Shown: in pieces, positions 30,453 through 42,301 of the stretch
How the letters are laid out: each line of letters starts with the position of its first letter
Numbering within the stretch: position 1 is the first letter of the stretch
From: Progne subis subis
Lineage: Eukaryota > Chordata > Aves > Passeriformes > Hirundinidae
Direction: 5' to 3'
DNA length: 64,000 nt
Assembly (NCBI GenBank): GCA_022316685.1
Contig: JAKJHU010000673.1
Location: 124,001 to 188,000, forward strand
Position numbers and translations under genes: made by a program
The notes under the pieces: generated by a model
Databases searched by the model: none
Told to the model about the DNA's origin: nothing
Seen by the model: the letters and a program-made list of their open reading frames with translations, nothing else

Positions 30453-31035
30453 TCAACAGCATTCTCCTATAGCACATGAATAGATATTGCTTTTTTTACA
30501 CTCTTTGCAAAATATTGCCCAAAAAATCTTTCCTACAATACTTTTGTCTTTGTGACACTGAATACAGTCTCCTGGTAGGCAGCAAACCTCTCCTAGAGAG
30601 ATTGTCCTTGATGGCAAATGGGTGCTTTCATGCCTCTCAGTGAGGAGTCTCCAATTACCAACAGCCTTCATGATTTTTTGGTGGCACTGGTTCTAAGATG
30701 GGTGGTTTTCTGTACCAACTTTGTACCATTGTTCTTTTCTTGGTCTTGACTATTTATCATGGAGTCTTTTTCTTTCAGCCCCAGAGTGTCATATCTGTCA
30801 CATAGGGGCATGTTGATAGCAAGGGAGACACTCTTCCTTCTGCTCTGAACAGAGTCCAGTCTCCCCCGTCTTGCAAATCAGCCAAGCCTGCCAGCTCGGG
30901 TTGGGTGTTACCTTCTGCTGGCAAGGACTGAAGACAGGACTGTCGCTCTGCCTGTGTCAGTGCATGAAACCATGCATGAATCTCCTGCTCAGATTCACAG
31001 ATAGTATGCTGTCTGGTGAGCTCTTCATACAACAA
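30453..31035 (-). pseudogene. CR1 ORF1-like fragment
   Basis: Two frames on the minus strand look like decayed CR1 ORF1. The frame 30775-31035 has ICESEQEIHAWF. The frame 30453-30671 has GNWRLLTERHESTHLP and GEVCCLPGDCIQ, resembling the esterase-like part of avian CR1 ORF1 (an IGDSL..GTE..REVCCLPG pattern). Stops separate them. The identification is from memory of the family pattern and is moderate. The sequence to about 31350 probably belongs to the same element. Confidence 0.5.
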
Positions 31036-31466
31036 AACTCAAAAAAGCTTATTCATCTGGGCACACTTGCACCATGACACTCACCTCTGTCTTCCAGTTT
31101 CTGGAACTTCCTGCAGCTGAGCATCTGGATATCTCTTTTGGTCTTAGAGAAATCTGTTGGGTGTAGGCATCTATCCAGGGGAGGCTGTAACCTCTCTGGC
31201 TGAGTTTTGGAAGGTATACACCATTTTTGTTCCAATAGAAGGCTGCTTCTTGTTCCTTCCTGAATAGGATTAAGTGGCGCTTCCTGCGTACCCTCCCACG
31301 AGACCTGACCGGCAAACTGACATGCTACGCCCTGACTGGCGCGCCACATCCTGTTTTCACTCCCTGTTTACTGCACTCCCTGGTTATGCAAGCTCTGTGG
31401 GGCCGTTTAAATTGCCACACTGCCCTGGCAAACATGAGGGACCTCGTCTGGAAGAAGGTCTTCACT

Positions 31467-32155
31467 TGATATGGGAAAAATATATGTATATGAAAATTCA
31501 GAATTTTAGAAGCATATAATGTACTTAAGCAGGTGAAGGGGAAACAGAAATATAGCTTATTTAGCAATTTTATAAAAGTAGAAAAATAACTTGTAACACA
31601 ACACATAAGAGTGTAACTTGTTAGATAGAAACATCTTGTAACAGAACATATAAGAATTTAGTTGCTAGGTAAAGGCCATAGAGATAAGATATATATTGTA
31701 AAAACTCAGTAAAGCAAGACTTAGGTATTGTGAAAATGTGACAAAGCAGAACCTGTGACTAAAGAAACCAATAAGAACCAAGCTCCTGGTTTTGGCCAGG
31801 ACAAAGTTACCTGGGAATTAGCCAAACCTCCACTGTGCCTGCCCAGAGATGGACGTCAAACAGTGAACAACTGAGGAAGACCTCTTAGTTCATCAGAAGA
31901 CCCTGCCCACGACCACCAGGAGGTGTGGCACCACAGAAGGCTAATTATAATATGAAGTGCAAGGAGGCGGAGAGTAGGGGGGAATGGGCAGGCAGGGAGG
32001 TGTGGTTTTGTGGGATCTAGGTGTATTTAAACCTTAAACCTGTCTCGACCTGGTACACATGTATGGTGGAAAATCCCCATGCATCCCAACTGGAAAAAAA
32101 AACAAAACACATACCTGCTTTACAATTTTAGTTGTAAAGTCCTTATTCTGCTACA
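31467..32155 (+). repeat. Probable solo LTR P
   Basis: Possible TG...CA ends (TGATATGGGAAA to CTGCTACA). AT-rich, with a TATA-like GTATTTAAACC near 32023. No matching duplication and no second copy in the window. Confidence 0.35.
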
Positions 32156-32306
32156 CAAACTCCTCATGGTGATAGAGGCCCTTCAGCAGTAGCAGACCCT
32201 GAGTAATGGTAAAGCATATAGGCAGTTTAAGTTTCACCTTGTTAATTTTGTTAAAAATACATGTTTTGTTCCTGTTGTAATTGTTAAAACAAAGAAAGGT
32301 GAAAAG

Positions 32307-32669
32307 TGTCACCCTGGTTTTTCTGAGTTTTTTTTTAAAGCCTTCTACTTGTTCATAAGATGGAGTCAGTTTCTTTACTTTCTGCACAGTATTAGGAGCA
32401 GCGTTTCGCTTTTCTCATGCATGGGAACATAAACAAACCTTTTGTTTTCATTCCTTGTCCTTTGTTTATATATTTCTAGCCTGAAATAATGTTAATTGAC
32501 AGCTGCTCTGGCCATTTTGGTGAAGGGTAGTAACCCCAGAAGCCAATCCACAACCAGACCTACAAATGCATAAAAATGAAAGAAATAAACAGGCTCTCTC
32601 TGCTTGGGGAGCAACTCTGCACTGCAGACCTCTTGTCTCTGTGTTATTGCTTTGCATGCCACTACCACA
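32307..32669 (+). repeat. Solo LTR D4 (ERV-D family)
   Basis: 363 bases, TGTCACCCTGG to ACTACCACA, colinear with the ERV-D LTR along its whole length but old. The flanks GAAAAG and CAAAAG match at five of six bases. It is the only ERV-D LTR here in plus orientation. Confidence 0.8.
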
Positions 32670-32675
32670 CAAAAG

Positions 32676-34867
32676 TGTGGGGTCTTAGCTGCTTTCACGT
32701 GTGGTGGTCGGTAGACCATCCACAGAGGACAATTCACGCCCTTGGAAAGTGCGGAGCCCCTAGGCTGCCTCAGTTAGCCATGACTCCCCTTTGGAAGTCC
32801 CCTTGAGAGATTTCCTTATGGCTCAAGGTGAGAAAAAATACTTCAACCCATGAGCTGTTTCAGGTCTATGTTAATGTTTCATGCCCAGTGGTTATTCCCT
32901 TGTTCCTAGTTTTTTACCCCTCCTGATTGGTTCTTTTTGGATCCTTCCCCTGATTGGTCCTTTTCCCAATTCCTTTCCCCATTGGCCAAGTTGTGAAATC
33001 CCGCCCCTGGCTACCTGTCATAGTTTTAATTTAAACTAGGCAGAAACACCACTCAATGTAGTGGTTTCACGTTCACTAAATTTTGGTTTTGGTACTTACT
33101 CTTTTTGTGAGAGAGAGACTAGGAGAAAAACAAAGCAGGCTTAACTTTAAAATTAACAAATAGTTTATTAACATACACTAAAAGAATAGAAAAACAGAAA
33201 GTTGGAAAAAAACTAAAATAGAATGAAACTTCAAAAACACATTTCCCTCCCCTTATAAACTGTTCACTTTCTTACAAAACAACATAAAGAGACAAAACTT
33301 GTAATTTTCAGTCAGTTTCACTATCTGATAATAGTCTTTCATCAATTCATTAGGGGAAGAGTATCCTTTTGAGTCATGGATCCCACTGACAACTTAGAAC
33401 AGTTCTCTTGTGGGTTTTAAACTGTCACAAAAACAACCGCCCAGAGAAACCTGCCTTTGTGACCCCTCCCAGGAGCAGTTTCCCAAGCTGCTTATGGGTC
33501 ATGGGTCTTAGACTTTTGCATACTGGGGTGTCACCTTTTAAAGATGAATAACTCCAAAGCAAAGGATTCTTCATCTCAAGGTACAGAGATATCTTCTCAC
33601 TTCTTCACTGGCGCAGGGGGCTTCTCATCTTTATCTCTGTTTAAGCATCTTATAGGATATTACTTAGTTCATCACAAACACCTTTGCTTAAATCTACACG
33701 CAAAACAATCATCTCTCCAAATGCATATCTTTCCCATGATTTACAGGAATGACTTAAATATAGAGTTTATTTCCATGGCTCAAGTAAGAATAGAACAACC
33801 AGCTCTTCAACCCTATGTCTTAATAGTCTTTTCACTCTTGCTACTGATTTCATGCTGTTGTTCTTTATGTTCACTCTGTCTTTCTTTACTCTCTCAGAGA
33901 AGGGCCAAGCTCTGGAAGCTTCATGTTGCTAGGAAAGAGTTAAATCTGCTCTGAGTCTTTGTCTCTCTCTCTCTCTGTAGCTCGTGGTATTAGATGTTCA
34001 AGGTTGAGCTGATAAAGGAGGAAAAACTTACGCAGAAACATTAGAGATTGGAGCACTCAGGCAGTCTAGAATCACAAAAAAAAAAACCAGGCGAGATCAT
34101 AAATGCCTTCGCAGCCCACCCCTCGGTGTAAATTGGGGTGGCCTCGGCCCAAATGGTGCCCATAGCTCCCATCAGGGACCCGGCAGAGATTTTTATCTGC
34201 TCCAAGGAAGTTTAAAGAAAGTAGCTGTTACAAAACAGCAACCTCTCCTTCCCCCCCCCTTCACTCGGGAGCCGATGGAATCCGGCCAGGCCTCAGGCTA
34301 GTTTCCCCCCCAAAACAGGGGGAGCAGCAGGCCCAGCTCGATGTTACCTGTCTCTCTCTGGCCAAAGGAAGAAGGAAAAGGGCCCACCTACAGGAAATCA
34401 AGGGGTTTTATATGGTACTTCCCAAAGTCGCAGCTAACAATTTCAGTGGTCAGAATAGATGTCAATATTTTAACTAGCTCTCTGATAGGTCTCTGTCTCT
34501 TTCAAAGCAATTCCCATATCCTGACCTGGAGAATTATTTTACATTCTTTTATAACTAAAAAACTAAACTGTACTAACCTATGACACTACCCTATATAATC
34601 CCTCTCCCCGGGACCATTTGGCTCTTTTCCCCTCTGTACCTTGTGGAATAAAGAAGCTCTCCTGGAGATCGGAAAGACCCCGTCTTGCTGCTTTTACTCC
34701 TGTGTCACCTGGGGTGGCAAACATGGCTCTGCTGCTCAGGCAGCCATACAAAGAGCTAATCACTCTCTGCCTGAGAGTTCCTGTGCCTCTGTCGATCTAG
34801 GTGTCTTTTTAAGATGCTTCTAGCAAGGAAGGTTGCGGCACCTTCACCACCGGACCAGACCATGACA
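32676..34867 (+). repeat. Probable LTR L, split by LTR I2
   Basis: U3-like sequence before I2 has three ATTGG (inverted CCAAT) boxes at 32930-33000. After I2 come a TATA box (CTATATAATCC, near 34593) and AATAAA (near 34648), then an end at CCATGACA (34867). This is a compact promoter layout in plus orientation. The left end is not certain; LTR D4 may lie inside the same LTR. Confidence 0.55.
33016..34585 (-). repeat. Solo LTR I2
   Basis: 1570 bases with TG...CA ends and a perfect 5-base duplication CTACC at 33011-33015 and 34586-34590. It is inserted between the CCAAT boxes and the TATA box of LTR L. Homologous to I1 and more distantly to I3. A TTTATT near 33168 supports minus orientation. 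The long frames in it are not conserved among copies. Confidence 0.85.
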
Positions 34868-35309
34868 CTCATGTTCTTATGTTTATCTAAATAAAAGATT
34901 GTCAATAGTATGACAATTTACCCACCACCTACTTGAACTCCAAGACTCAGACATTTGAGAGACATCAGAGGCAGAAAGAAGTGTTCTGATTGAAATGGTC
35001 TTAAGTTAAATTGTTTACTGTTTTCTAGTGTTAAGTTTTAACTTGTAACTTCTGAGCACGTAACCTGTGAGATGCTAGCCTGAAAGATTGTGATATTAGT
35101 GGATTTCACCTAACAGCTCCTAGACTTGAATGCTGCAGCTCCAGTGAAACAAAGGACACATCGCTAGGTAGGGGAACTAAGTTTATCAAATTGAGTAAAA
35201 GGCTTCATTCAAATTAAATTCATACTGTCTGTCATCCTATCTGCAAGGTGCCTGAAAGAAGGATAACAAAGAATACTTTTACCTTTTTTTAATTATAACC
35301 TGAAGGGTG
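34868..35309. other. AT-rich stretch without a gene
   Basis: No coding frame or recognisable repeat seen between LTR L and LTR M1. Confidence 0.4.
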
Positions 35310-35635
35310 ATTTGACACAGCTAGTTTTTAGCTAGACAAAATAAATCTGGTTGTTGTCAAGTCCAGTTTGGCTAACCTGGCTTGTTCTTGAAGTCCCTAG
35401 GTGAATAAGAGAACTTGTGCAGAGACCTCAGCCAATCAGTGAGTCCAGAGAGCACACATATCACTGGTCAAGGAGCTGGGCAGGGCTAAGACTCAGAACC
35501 AGTGTCTAGGGCTGGGAGTTTTGAACTTCCTATATAAGGGGGTTCCGAACAATAAAAGGAGGCTGTTTGTCTCATGATCAAAAAGACACGAGTCATGATT
35601 TCTGTCTCCCGACCCACAACCCCATCTCATTACAC
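35310..35635 (+). repeat. LTR M1
   Basis: It has CCAAT (near 35433), TATA (CTATATAAGG, near 35531) and AATAAA (near 35551) in order, and ends at CATTACA. The promoter half aligns with M2 (GACCTCAGCCAA, ATATCA, GGGCAG). The left end is a guess at TGATTTGACAC. Confidence 0.5.
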
Positions 35636-35642
35636 GAGTTAA

Positions 35643-35898
35643 GTGTCCCACACCTCTTGTTTGGGAATTAAACCATTCAATTTGCCAGGCACCACTAATA
35701 GGTTTTTTGATTTAAGTCCTAAAGATATTGAATATTGTCCTCCATGCCAGCGGATTCTGCAGTCAGGTCAAAGCCGCACATGCCTTCAAACGCAGAACAG
35801 TGTTCATGATGTTGAAGAGAGAGGTACTTCATCAGTAATTGGTGTTGTAAAGTTATTTTCAACAGTTTCAGTCCTTACCATGTTTTGTACTGGAGGTG
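35643..35898 (+). other. Unidentified open frame interrupted by solo LTR N
   Basis: The frame has no ATG (preceded by TAA, first start codon GTG) and is open to the left end of LTR N. If the LTR and one duplication are disregarded, it stays open for about 23 more codons. Visible features: two CxxC-like Cys (EYCPPCQ) and a hydrophobic end. No family recognised. It could be a degraded internal region of the M element or an exon-like host fragment. Confidence 0.25.
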
Positions 35899-36510
35899 TG
35901 TTGCGGCACTCTTCGATATTACTGCTCTTTTATGGGGGTGCGACACATTCCCCTGGGGCCCTGTGTGTCCCAGGCAGTCACCAGCCGATCACTGTAAAGA
36001 ATGCGGGATAGGCCTAGTTTGCAACTCCGAGATTCGTTTATTATAGAAACATAACATAAAACGCAACCTAACTCGAAGACAGAGCAGAGGCTAGGACCTA
36101 AAAATCTAAACGAAAAATGAAAGCAAAAAGTCTCTCTAAAAGAAAAAACGAAAGCAAAAGTCTCTCTCTCAGGGCAGGACAGTGGGTTTTTAAGGGGCTG
36201 TTTTGGGGGCAGAGATCAGGGTAGGATACAATAGGGAGAGGGAACAAGGCAGGGATTACAATACTGAACCAATAAAGAAGCATAGAGGGAGGGGAACAAT
36301 CTAAACAACTAATAAGGCATTGAAAATTGGGAGATTGCTAAGGAACAGTCTGGAAGAAAAGGCAGGGTTAGGGAAGGATTGACAGCTACATAGGTGAATG
36401 CAATCTAGACAGTAATAACAGTACAGGGAAGGGAAGGGGTACAACTTAGGACTAAATTATTAATATAGGGGACAGCAAAACAACCCATTTAACATAAAAA
36501 CACTGTAACA
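35899..36510 (-). repeat. Solo LTR N
   Basis: 612 bases, TGTTGCGGCAC to ACTGTAACA, with perfect 6-base duplication GAGGTG at 35893-35898 and 36511-36516. AATAAA is on the minus strand (36036 region). No other copy in the window. Confidence 0.85.
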
Positions 36511-36737
36511 GAGGTGTAACATTCTATGCTATTTTGGACCATGATTCTTTCAGTTTCTTGCAATGCCCAAACTACATCTCAAATTAATTTTCTATCAGGG
36601 TATAACGTATAGTGGAGTCTTGTAAGGCCTTGGACCAAAATCCTACAGATTTTTTTTTGACTTTTCAGCCCAGTCATCGACCCTAATGCCCATGTTATAG
36701 ATGGGTAATGCAATGGTTGGCTCTCGCAATAAAGGGA

Positions 36738-37071
36738 TGACTATTATGTGAATATTCAGAGAAGTTTTATTGATGTATATGACAGATATAGCTGGTCTAT
36801 AGCTGCACAAATAATTTGGTTTAACAGATACCAGCTCGACCAGCCTAGCTCAAAGTAAAACAAGTCCCCAGACATGACCTCAGCCAACCCCTTTGAAGCA
36901 CAGATGCACCCATATCATTGACCAGTGAGCTAGGCAGAGGTGAGACCCTTAACAAATCATGTTCTGTAAGCCCTATAAAAGGAGTTGCTGGACAATAAAC
37001 GTGGGTTGTTTGCTTGCATGAACTCAGTGTGTTAATGTCCACGTCCCTGTCTCCAACATCACAACGTCAGA
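36738..37071 (+). repeat. LTR M2
   Basis: A purine-rich GCAATAAAGGGA precedes a TG at about 36738. TATA (CTATAAAAGG, near 36973) and AATAAA (near 36994) follow. It aligns with M1 in the promoter part. M1 and M2 may be the 5' and 3' LTRs of a short, internally deleted element, about 490 bases between them without LTR N. Confidence 0.45.
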
Positions 37072-37921
37072 TGTATAGTTTATGTTATTGTGATTTGTTG
37101 TTTGGATGTCCTCTGTTCTCTGCATAGTCCCCTTTACCCCCTGTATGGTTACCAAGGGACAGCCTTGGTAGTAGGGCATGTGGAGGGAGGGCGTTGTACC
37201 TATGCCCTGTCACCGAGACACACAAAGCAGCCACACGCAGACGAGGTTTCGCAGAGCAGAGGTTCCTCCGTCCATCTCAAGCTGAGTCCAGGCGGATGAG
37301 AGAGCCCTCTTTGTTTTATTTCTTACTTTTTATACATTTGTGGGTCTAGCAGAAGATTGGCTTTTTGGGGTTTCCACCCCTCAGTCTCAGTGGCCAGACC
37401 AATTGTCAGTTACAATTGTTTTCAGGTTAGAAATATGCAAACAAAGAACAGAGAATGAAAAACAAAGGATTTGTTTATGTTACATATGTGGGAAAAAGAA
37501 CGGCTTTTAATATTGTACAGTAACTAAAAAGATCTGACTCCATTTTATGAAAATTCAAAAGGCTATATAAAACTCAGAAAAACCAGGGTAACAATGCCCC
37601 TTTCATGGGGCATTTGGGAGGAAGGAAGGCTTGTTACCAGGAAGCGCAGCATGGTACACCTGACCTTCAATCAAGTTGCAAGAAAGCAGTCTCCATCAAG
37701 GATGGCAAAGAAGAGTTGATTGGCAGACTTTGGGAGGGGCTAGGGTTACTTGATGGAACACCAAAGGTCTAAAAGGCGGAGCAGCCATTTTGTGGGTGAG
37801 CACATGGCAGTTTAGTTCTATGCTCCCAGCACTGTAATTTTCCTTATTCAGTTCTTTGTTGTATTTTGTTAAGGTTTAATAAACCTTTTGAATTTTTTTA
37901 AAGTGAGTGTTGTTTCTCACA
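37072..37921 (+). repeat. ERV-H 5' LTR, split by solo LTR D3
   Basis: The right end is well placed: AATAAA near 37875, then TTCTCACA (37921), two bases and the PBS. The left end (TGTATAGTT, 37072) is a guess. LTR D3 occupies 37208-37593. Confidence 0.6.
37208..37593 (-). repeat. Solo LTR D3 (ERV-D family)
   Basis: 386 bases, TGTCACCGAGAC to GGGTAACA on the plus strand (minus orientation). Perfect 6-base duplication ATGCCC at 37202-37207 and 37594-37599. This shows that the family's integrase makes 6-base duplications. Confidence 0.92.
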
Positions 37922-37923
37922 AA

Positions 37924-37942
37924 TGGGGACTCGGTCTAGGAT
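37924..37942 (+). other. ERV-H primer-binding site, tRNA-Pro-like
   Basis: TGGGGACTCGGTCTAGGAT resembles the tRNA-Pro site of gammaretroviruses (TGGGGGCTCGTCCGGGAT) with a few changes. It lies two bases after the LTR. Confidence 0.6.
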
Positions 37943-39348
37943 AAACACCTCATCTCTGTGGCCCTAGGAGATTTCGAAAGAGAAGCATGCCCTTCTGTGA
38001 GTTTAGTGGCTCAATCGACTTCTTCTGGGATCATCAGAGATTGCAGGTTGACACCCCCAAAATAACAAAAGACTGAATAACGAAAAAGAAGAGAGGGAAG
38101 AAAGGAAAAGCCCCCTGACAAAACTGCTGATGATCTGGAGGATTGAGAGTACCTGTGTGTGTGTGAGTTAGATGGAGTCCAGGAGGATGCTTGGCATGTG
38201 AGTGAGATGGAGTCAAGGAGGGTGCCTTGGAGTGTGTGTAAGACTTGGGAAAAAGGTATGATCCTCATAATTGATTTGGCCAGATTGATCGCCTGTAATC
38301 CGGGTGCACTAACCCAGCGTCAGGAATACTGCACAGGATCCATACTGGGAGTCCATTGGAGCTTAAGGAGAATAGGACAGTTGGGCAGGACCTGTTAGTG
38401 GAGAAAAGCTGCGAGCAGGGGGCAGAACTCAAGAGCACCTGGAGACGTCAGGTTGAGAGTTACTGGGTTCAAGGGGGGGTGTTGGAGTGATGGCGAGAAT
38501 CACCAATCAGTGGGGACCGCACTTGTACGGGGAAGCAGAGCCGTGGCAGCTTCCCTGGACCCTCTGACACAAAGGAAGCCAGGAAGCAGGTCCACGTGGA
38601 GTGATGGGGCGTGCCATGCTCGGAGCGGCGGGTTTCCCATGTGTGCTCCGTGCGATAACTTCTGGAGCTTGCCAACCCAGGTTAAAAGGGGGGGGGGGGG
38701 CTGGCAGAGGCTCAGTGTGCTGAGTGTAGTTGTGCGTAGTACTGCTGGCAGTTGGTTACTAGCCCAGTGGTACGGGTGTACCCGGGCTACAGGCAGGAGC
38801 CTGCTTCATGTGGAGTGGTGCCGTGGCAGCGCTTGGGGCGGTAAGCTTCCCCATGTGCTCCAGCTTGATGAGAAGGGGGGGTGGTAGTGACCCCAGTGCA
38901 CACTGAGCGTGATTGTGGCCGGCGGTTGGGGATGGCCAAGTAGTATGGGGTGTTCCCAGACCAAGGCCACAGAGCTGAGGCAGCTCCCCCGGCCTGCCAG
39001 CATGGAGAGGACCATGGCTGCTGGGGCGCCACATAGGCGGTGGCACTCAGAAGCGGCAGAAGGCCGCAGGCAGCGAGAACGCCTCACCCCTGGCCTCCCC
39101 TCCCCCCCACAAGCGACTGTCTGCAAGTTTCCTGCTTCTGAGGCAAGCTGCTAGGGCAGAGCTAGTCCTTGCCGAGGCAGAAATAATTAAAGTAGTGTGT
39201 GGAAGACAGTATTTAGTTCCCAGGATTTGGACTGTATCTGAGGAAAAATTGGGAAAATACCTATGAAGAGTGTAGAGTTAGATTCATGTGGAAGCTAAGA
39301 AGAAGAAAAAGAGTGGTGCAGGAAGTGTTGGGATAAATTGCTAAAAAA
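37943..39348 (+). other. ERV-H leader, about 1.4 kb
   Basis: G-rich sequence between PBS and gag, with a G10 run near 38691 and repeated GCAGAG/CCATGTG-like segments near 38520-38680 and 38780-38880. The open frames here (for example 38453-38887) have no recognisable domain. Part of it would be the packaging region. Confidence 0.45.
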
Positions 39349-40799
39349 ATGGGACACAAAACAAGCAAGGAAAAACCCTCAGAGGAAAGTCGGAAAGCAT
39401 CAATGGATATACTCCCGATAGCCCCCTTGGGATAAGACTGGCACAGTGGAAACATAACCCTGACACAAAGAATAAAAACCTAATCAAAATGATACATTAT
39501 TGTATGATAGAATGGGCTAAGGAGGAGATAAGATCAGACCAGCCTATCCATGGTTCCTTTGAGAGGGGGATGTACCAAGCTTTGAATATTTATGTGAATG
39601 CTAAAGAAGCAGTCAGTCAGTCAGGAAGAAAGAGAATATGCAGCATGCTAGGGGGGGAAGCCTCTCTGGAGACAGTGAATACGTTTAAATTGAAAGAAAC
39701 AAAAAACTGGGACCCCTTAGATTGTCTGCCTCCTCCATATCTGCCAGCACTCAATGTACCACCTCCACACCCTGATGGACCTAGCCAGGGAAGAATGGTC
39801 CAAACAGAGGAATTGAGAATGAGGACCAAGTAGTATCACTATACCCCCTCCGTGAAGTCCCACTGGGAGGGGCACACAGGGGAATCAGGTTTATGACAGC
39901 CCCACTTAATTCCCTGAAGTGAGAAAATTTAAAAAGTAATTAAAAGGTCTACTAGAAGATCCTATTGGATTAGCAGAACAAATAAACCAGTTATTGGGAC
40001 CCAATGTTTATACATGGGATGAAGTGCAATCTATAATAAGACTTTTTTTACACCCAAAGAAATGATCCAGGTAGCTGGTATACAGATATGGGAAAGGGAA
40101 CATGCACATGGACTCCCTGGGGAGCAGAAAATGCCCTCACAGTGTCCTAAATGGGACTACAATAACACCGGGGGAAGGCAAAACATGGAAGATTTTAGAA
40201 CATTGATTGTTAGAGGGATTAGAGAGGCTGCTCCATGAACTCAGAATGCCCATAGGGCATTTACTGAGCAACAAAAGAAGGATGAGACTCCAACTGAATG
40301 GCTGGAGAGGCTAAGAAAAAAACATTAGACAGTATTGGGGTATAGACACCGATACAGTGCCTGGGCAGGTTTTATTGAAAGAGACCTTGTCATTCACGTG
40401 TGGCCAGATATAAGAAAAAGTTAGAAAGACTGGAGGGATGGCAGGATAGAGGATTGGATGACCTGTTAAAAGAAGCCCAAAAGGTATATGTACAGAGAGG
40501 CCAGGAGAAAGCAAAGGCAAAAGCTAAAATTATGGCAACTGCTATCTCCAAGGGACACCAAAGTGCTGGAACCTAACCCCACAAGGAAGTGAGACTCCAG
40601 CCAGGCCAAAGCAAGTGGAACCAGAAGGAGGATAACAGGAAAAAGCTCCCAGGGAAAGGGGCCCTAGAAAGGGAAACAAGGAACTTAAAAACTGAGGTCC
40701 AATTTGTCACTATTGCAAGGAAATTGGACACTAAAGGCAAAACTGCCCCCAAGAGAAAAGGACCTGAAAGTTTTTTAAGAGATTCAAGAAACGGACGAA
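39349..40799 (+). pseudogene. gag: ERV-H gag
   Basis: A gammaretrovirus-like Gag homologous to ERV-C. It starts MGHKTSK at 39349. A stop after about 27 codons and a frameshift lead to the matrix/p12 frame 39489-39833 (KMIHYCMIEW-type matrix, LDCLPPPYLP late domain). Capsid is broken by several stops; the homology region is readable near 40280 (DETPTEWLERLRKK). The single zinc knuckle (CHYC to NC, 40705-40746) contains an in-frame stop. Each domain aligns with ERV-C in order. Confidence 0.8.
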
Positions 40800-40802
40800 T
40801 AG
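40800..40802 (+). promoter_or_regulatory. ERV-H gag-pol UAG readthrough stop
   Basis: TAG followed by GGA GGT CAG, between the gag end and the protease, the context used by gammaretroviruses for readthrough. The counterpart in ERV-C is at 9845-9847. Confidence 0.65.
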
Positions 40803-41526
40803 GGAGGTCAGAGGCTCTAACTGCTGGGGTCAAAATATCAGCAAGAGCCCTTGATAACTTTAAAAGTAGGTCCCCAGGAGGAGGAATTTGAATTTTTAGT
40901 AGATACAGGGGTTAAGAGGACAAGTGTTTGTAGAATTACAAAAGGATGCGAGAAAAGCCAGAATACCAATCAAGTAGTGGGGGCAAAAGGAGAAGAATTT
41001 AAAGTACCAGTTATAAAACATATTTGAAGGAACAAACAAAATAGGAATGGGGGATGTTTTATTTGTACCAGGGGCAGGATGCAATTTGCTGGGGAGGGAT
41101 TTGCAAATGCAGTTAGGTATCAGGATACTTCCAGAGGGAGACAAAATAGTAGTCAAACTCCTCCAATTAAAAGAGAAAGATGAAAAACAAATTGAGGAAG
41201 TAGTTTGGGCCAAGCCTGGAAATACAGGCAGGTCAAACATCACTCCTATTGTAATCAAAATAACTAATGTGGATTGCCCAATTCCAGTACGGTAATACCC
41301 ACTTTCTTTAGAAGGGAGAAAAGGGTTGCAGACAGTAATTCAAGAATTGATTAAAGATGGAACTTTAGAACCATGCATGTTCCCCACAATACCCCTATAT
41401 TACCAGTAAAAAAATCAAATGAGACATACAGACTTGTCCAGGACCTGAGGGAAGTAAATAACAAACTATAGATCGATATCCAGTAGTACCCAATCCTTAC
41501 ACACTATTGAGTAAAATTCTCCCATC
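40803..41526 (+). pseudogene. pol: ERV-H protease and RT start
   Basis: Protease has FLVDTGVKRTS (Asp-Thr-Gly codons at 40902-40910) and GAKGEEFKVPV, matching ERV-C. The frame 41047-41295 carries the protease end and RT start (GCNLLGRDLQMQLGI). RT continues with stops and shifts (YPLSLEGRKGLQ, DGTLEPCM) until LTR I3 interrupts it at 41527. Compared with ERV-C, about 20 codons of RT are missing around the interruption. Confidence 0.8.
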
Positions 41527-41659
41527 TGTGGTGGCTTTAGTGTTTACTAGAATTATTTATTCTTTTTTCCTACTGTGAGATATGACTAGGAGAAAGCAAA
41601 ACAGGCTTAAACTTAAGGGGTATATAAAACAGGTTTATTAACACACACTAAAAGAAAAC
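41527..41659 (-). repeat. LTR I3, left part
   Basis: Homologous to I1 and I2 (TTTATTAACACACACTAAAAG). It continues at 51323 after provirus ERV-G. Together the two parts make a solo LTR of about 1.5 kb inside ERV-H RT. The flanks do not match, and the first 40 or so bases of the family are missing. Confidence 0.75.
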
Positions 41660-42301
41660 TGTCGGGGGGCTTCCCCAACATTCAGGTGGTTTCAGGGTCT
41701 TTTTCCCCCCTGCACAGCTCCGAGCCAAGCCGAAGGAAGAGATGGAGTCTTCAGGTGTAGATTTTTCAAGGTTGCATTTTTTCGTTTATTGTTTCTTATC
41801 TTACAAGTTTCTCACAGTCTAACATGATGTTTGCAGCTGCATGGACTTCTCACATCTCCCCCCGAGCTGGGCAGTCCTTAATCTTTTATACTAATTACTA
41901 CGTGTTCGTTATTTACTATTTCTTACCAATGTCTATCACTATTACTAAAAAGGTCATCTATACACTGACCAAATCCTCACTAACTACTTTGTGCCAACGT
42001 CATAGCAGAAATGGAGTCAGGGAAGGAGAAGGAAGAAGGAGACAACGCCCCAGATTCTCCATCTTGTCCCCATTCACTCCAATGCTATGAACCTAAATTA
42101 CTATTTTTTCACTCTGTGATAAACTGAACTACTATTTTTCACACTCCCGTGGCCTGCAAACCCTCTCTCAGTTTAGGAAGTTTTTCCCATGGACTGAGAT
42201 CAAAGCCAGTGTCTCTCTGAGCTCTGGGCTGGGGTCTCAGAGCCCCCTGCCCAGGTCTCTGACCCTCCAGGGCAACCAAAGGAATGCCCTGGACTCCAAC
42301 A
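41660..42301 (-). repeat. ERV-G 3' LTR
   Basis: 642 bases, TGTTGGAGTCCAGG (42301) to CCCCCCGACA (41660) on the minus strand. The purine tract AAACAGGAGGGGGAGA lies just upstream (42302-42317). Confidence 0.9.

Larger units (their letters stand above)
26207..31350 (-). mobile_element. CR1 LINE, with two LTR insertions
   Basis: The 3' end is at about 26207, with the usual CR1 terminus in reverse complement (ATCACAGAATCA, GATGGAAGGGATCC). The untranslated end continues at 27084-27480 (ATCACTGGTCACCACAGAG, GCGCCCAAAACTG). RT lies at 27488-28245 and a linker at 28333-28641. The endonuclease region is missing or deleted at about 28650-28746. ORF1-like pieces lie at 30453-31035. Solo LTR G2 (26440-27077) and LTR I1 (28747-30288) are inserted. 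CR1 is the main LINE of birds. Confidence 0.8.

Noticed and set aside
38453..39126. Several overlapping frames on both strands
   Set aside because: G-rich ERV-H leader sequence without domain or homologue; frames on both strands indicate composition.
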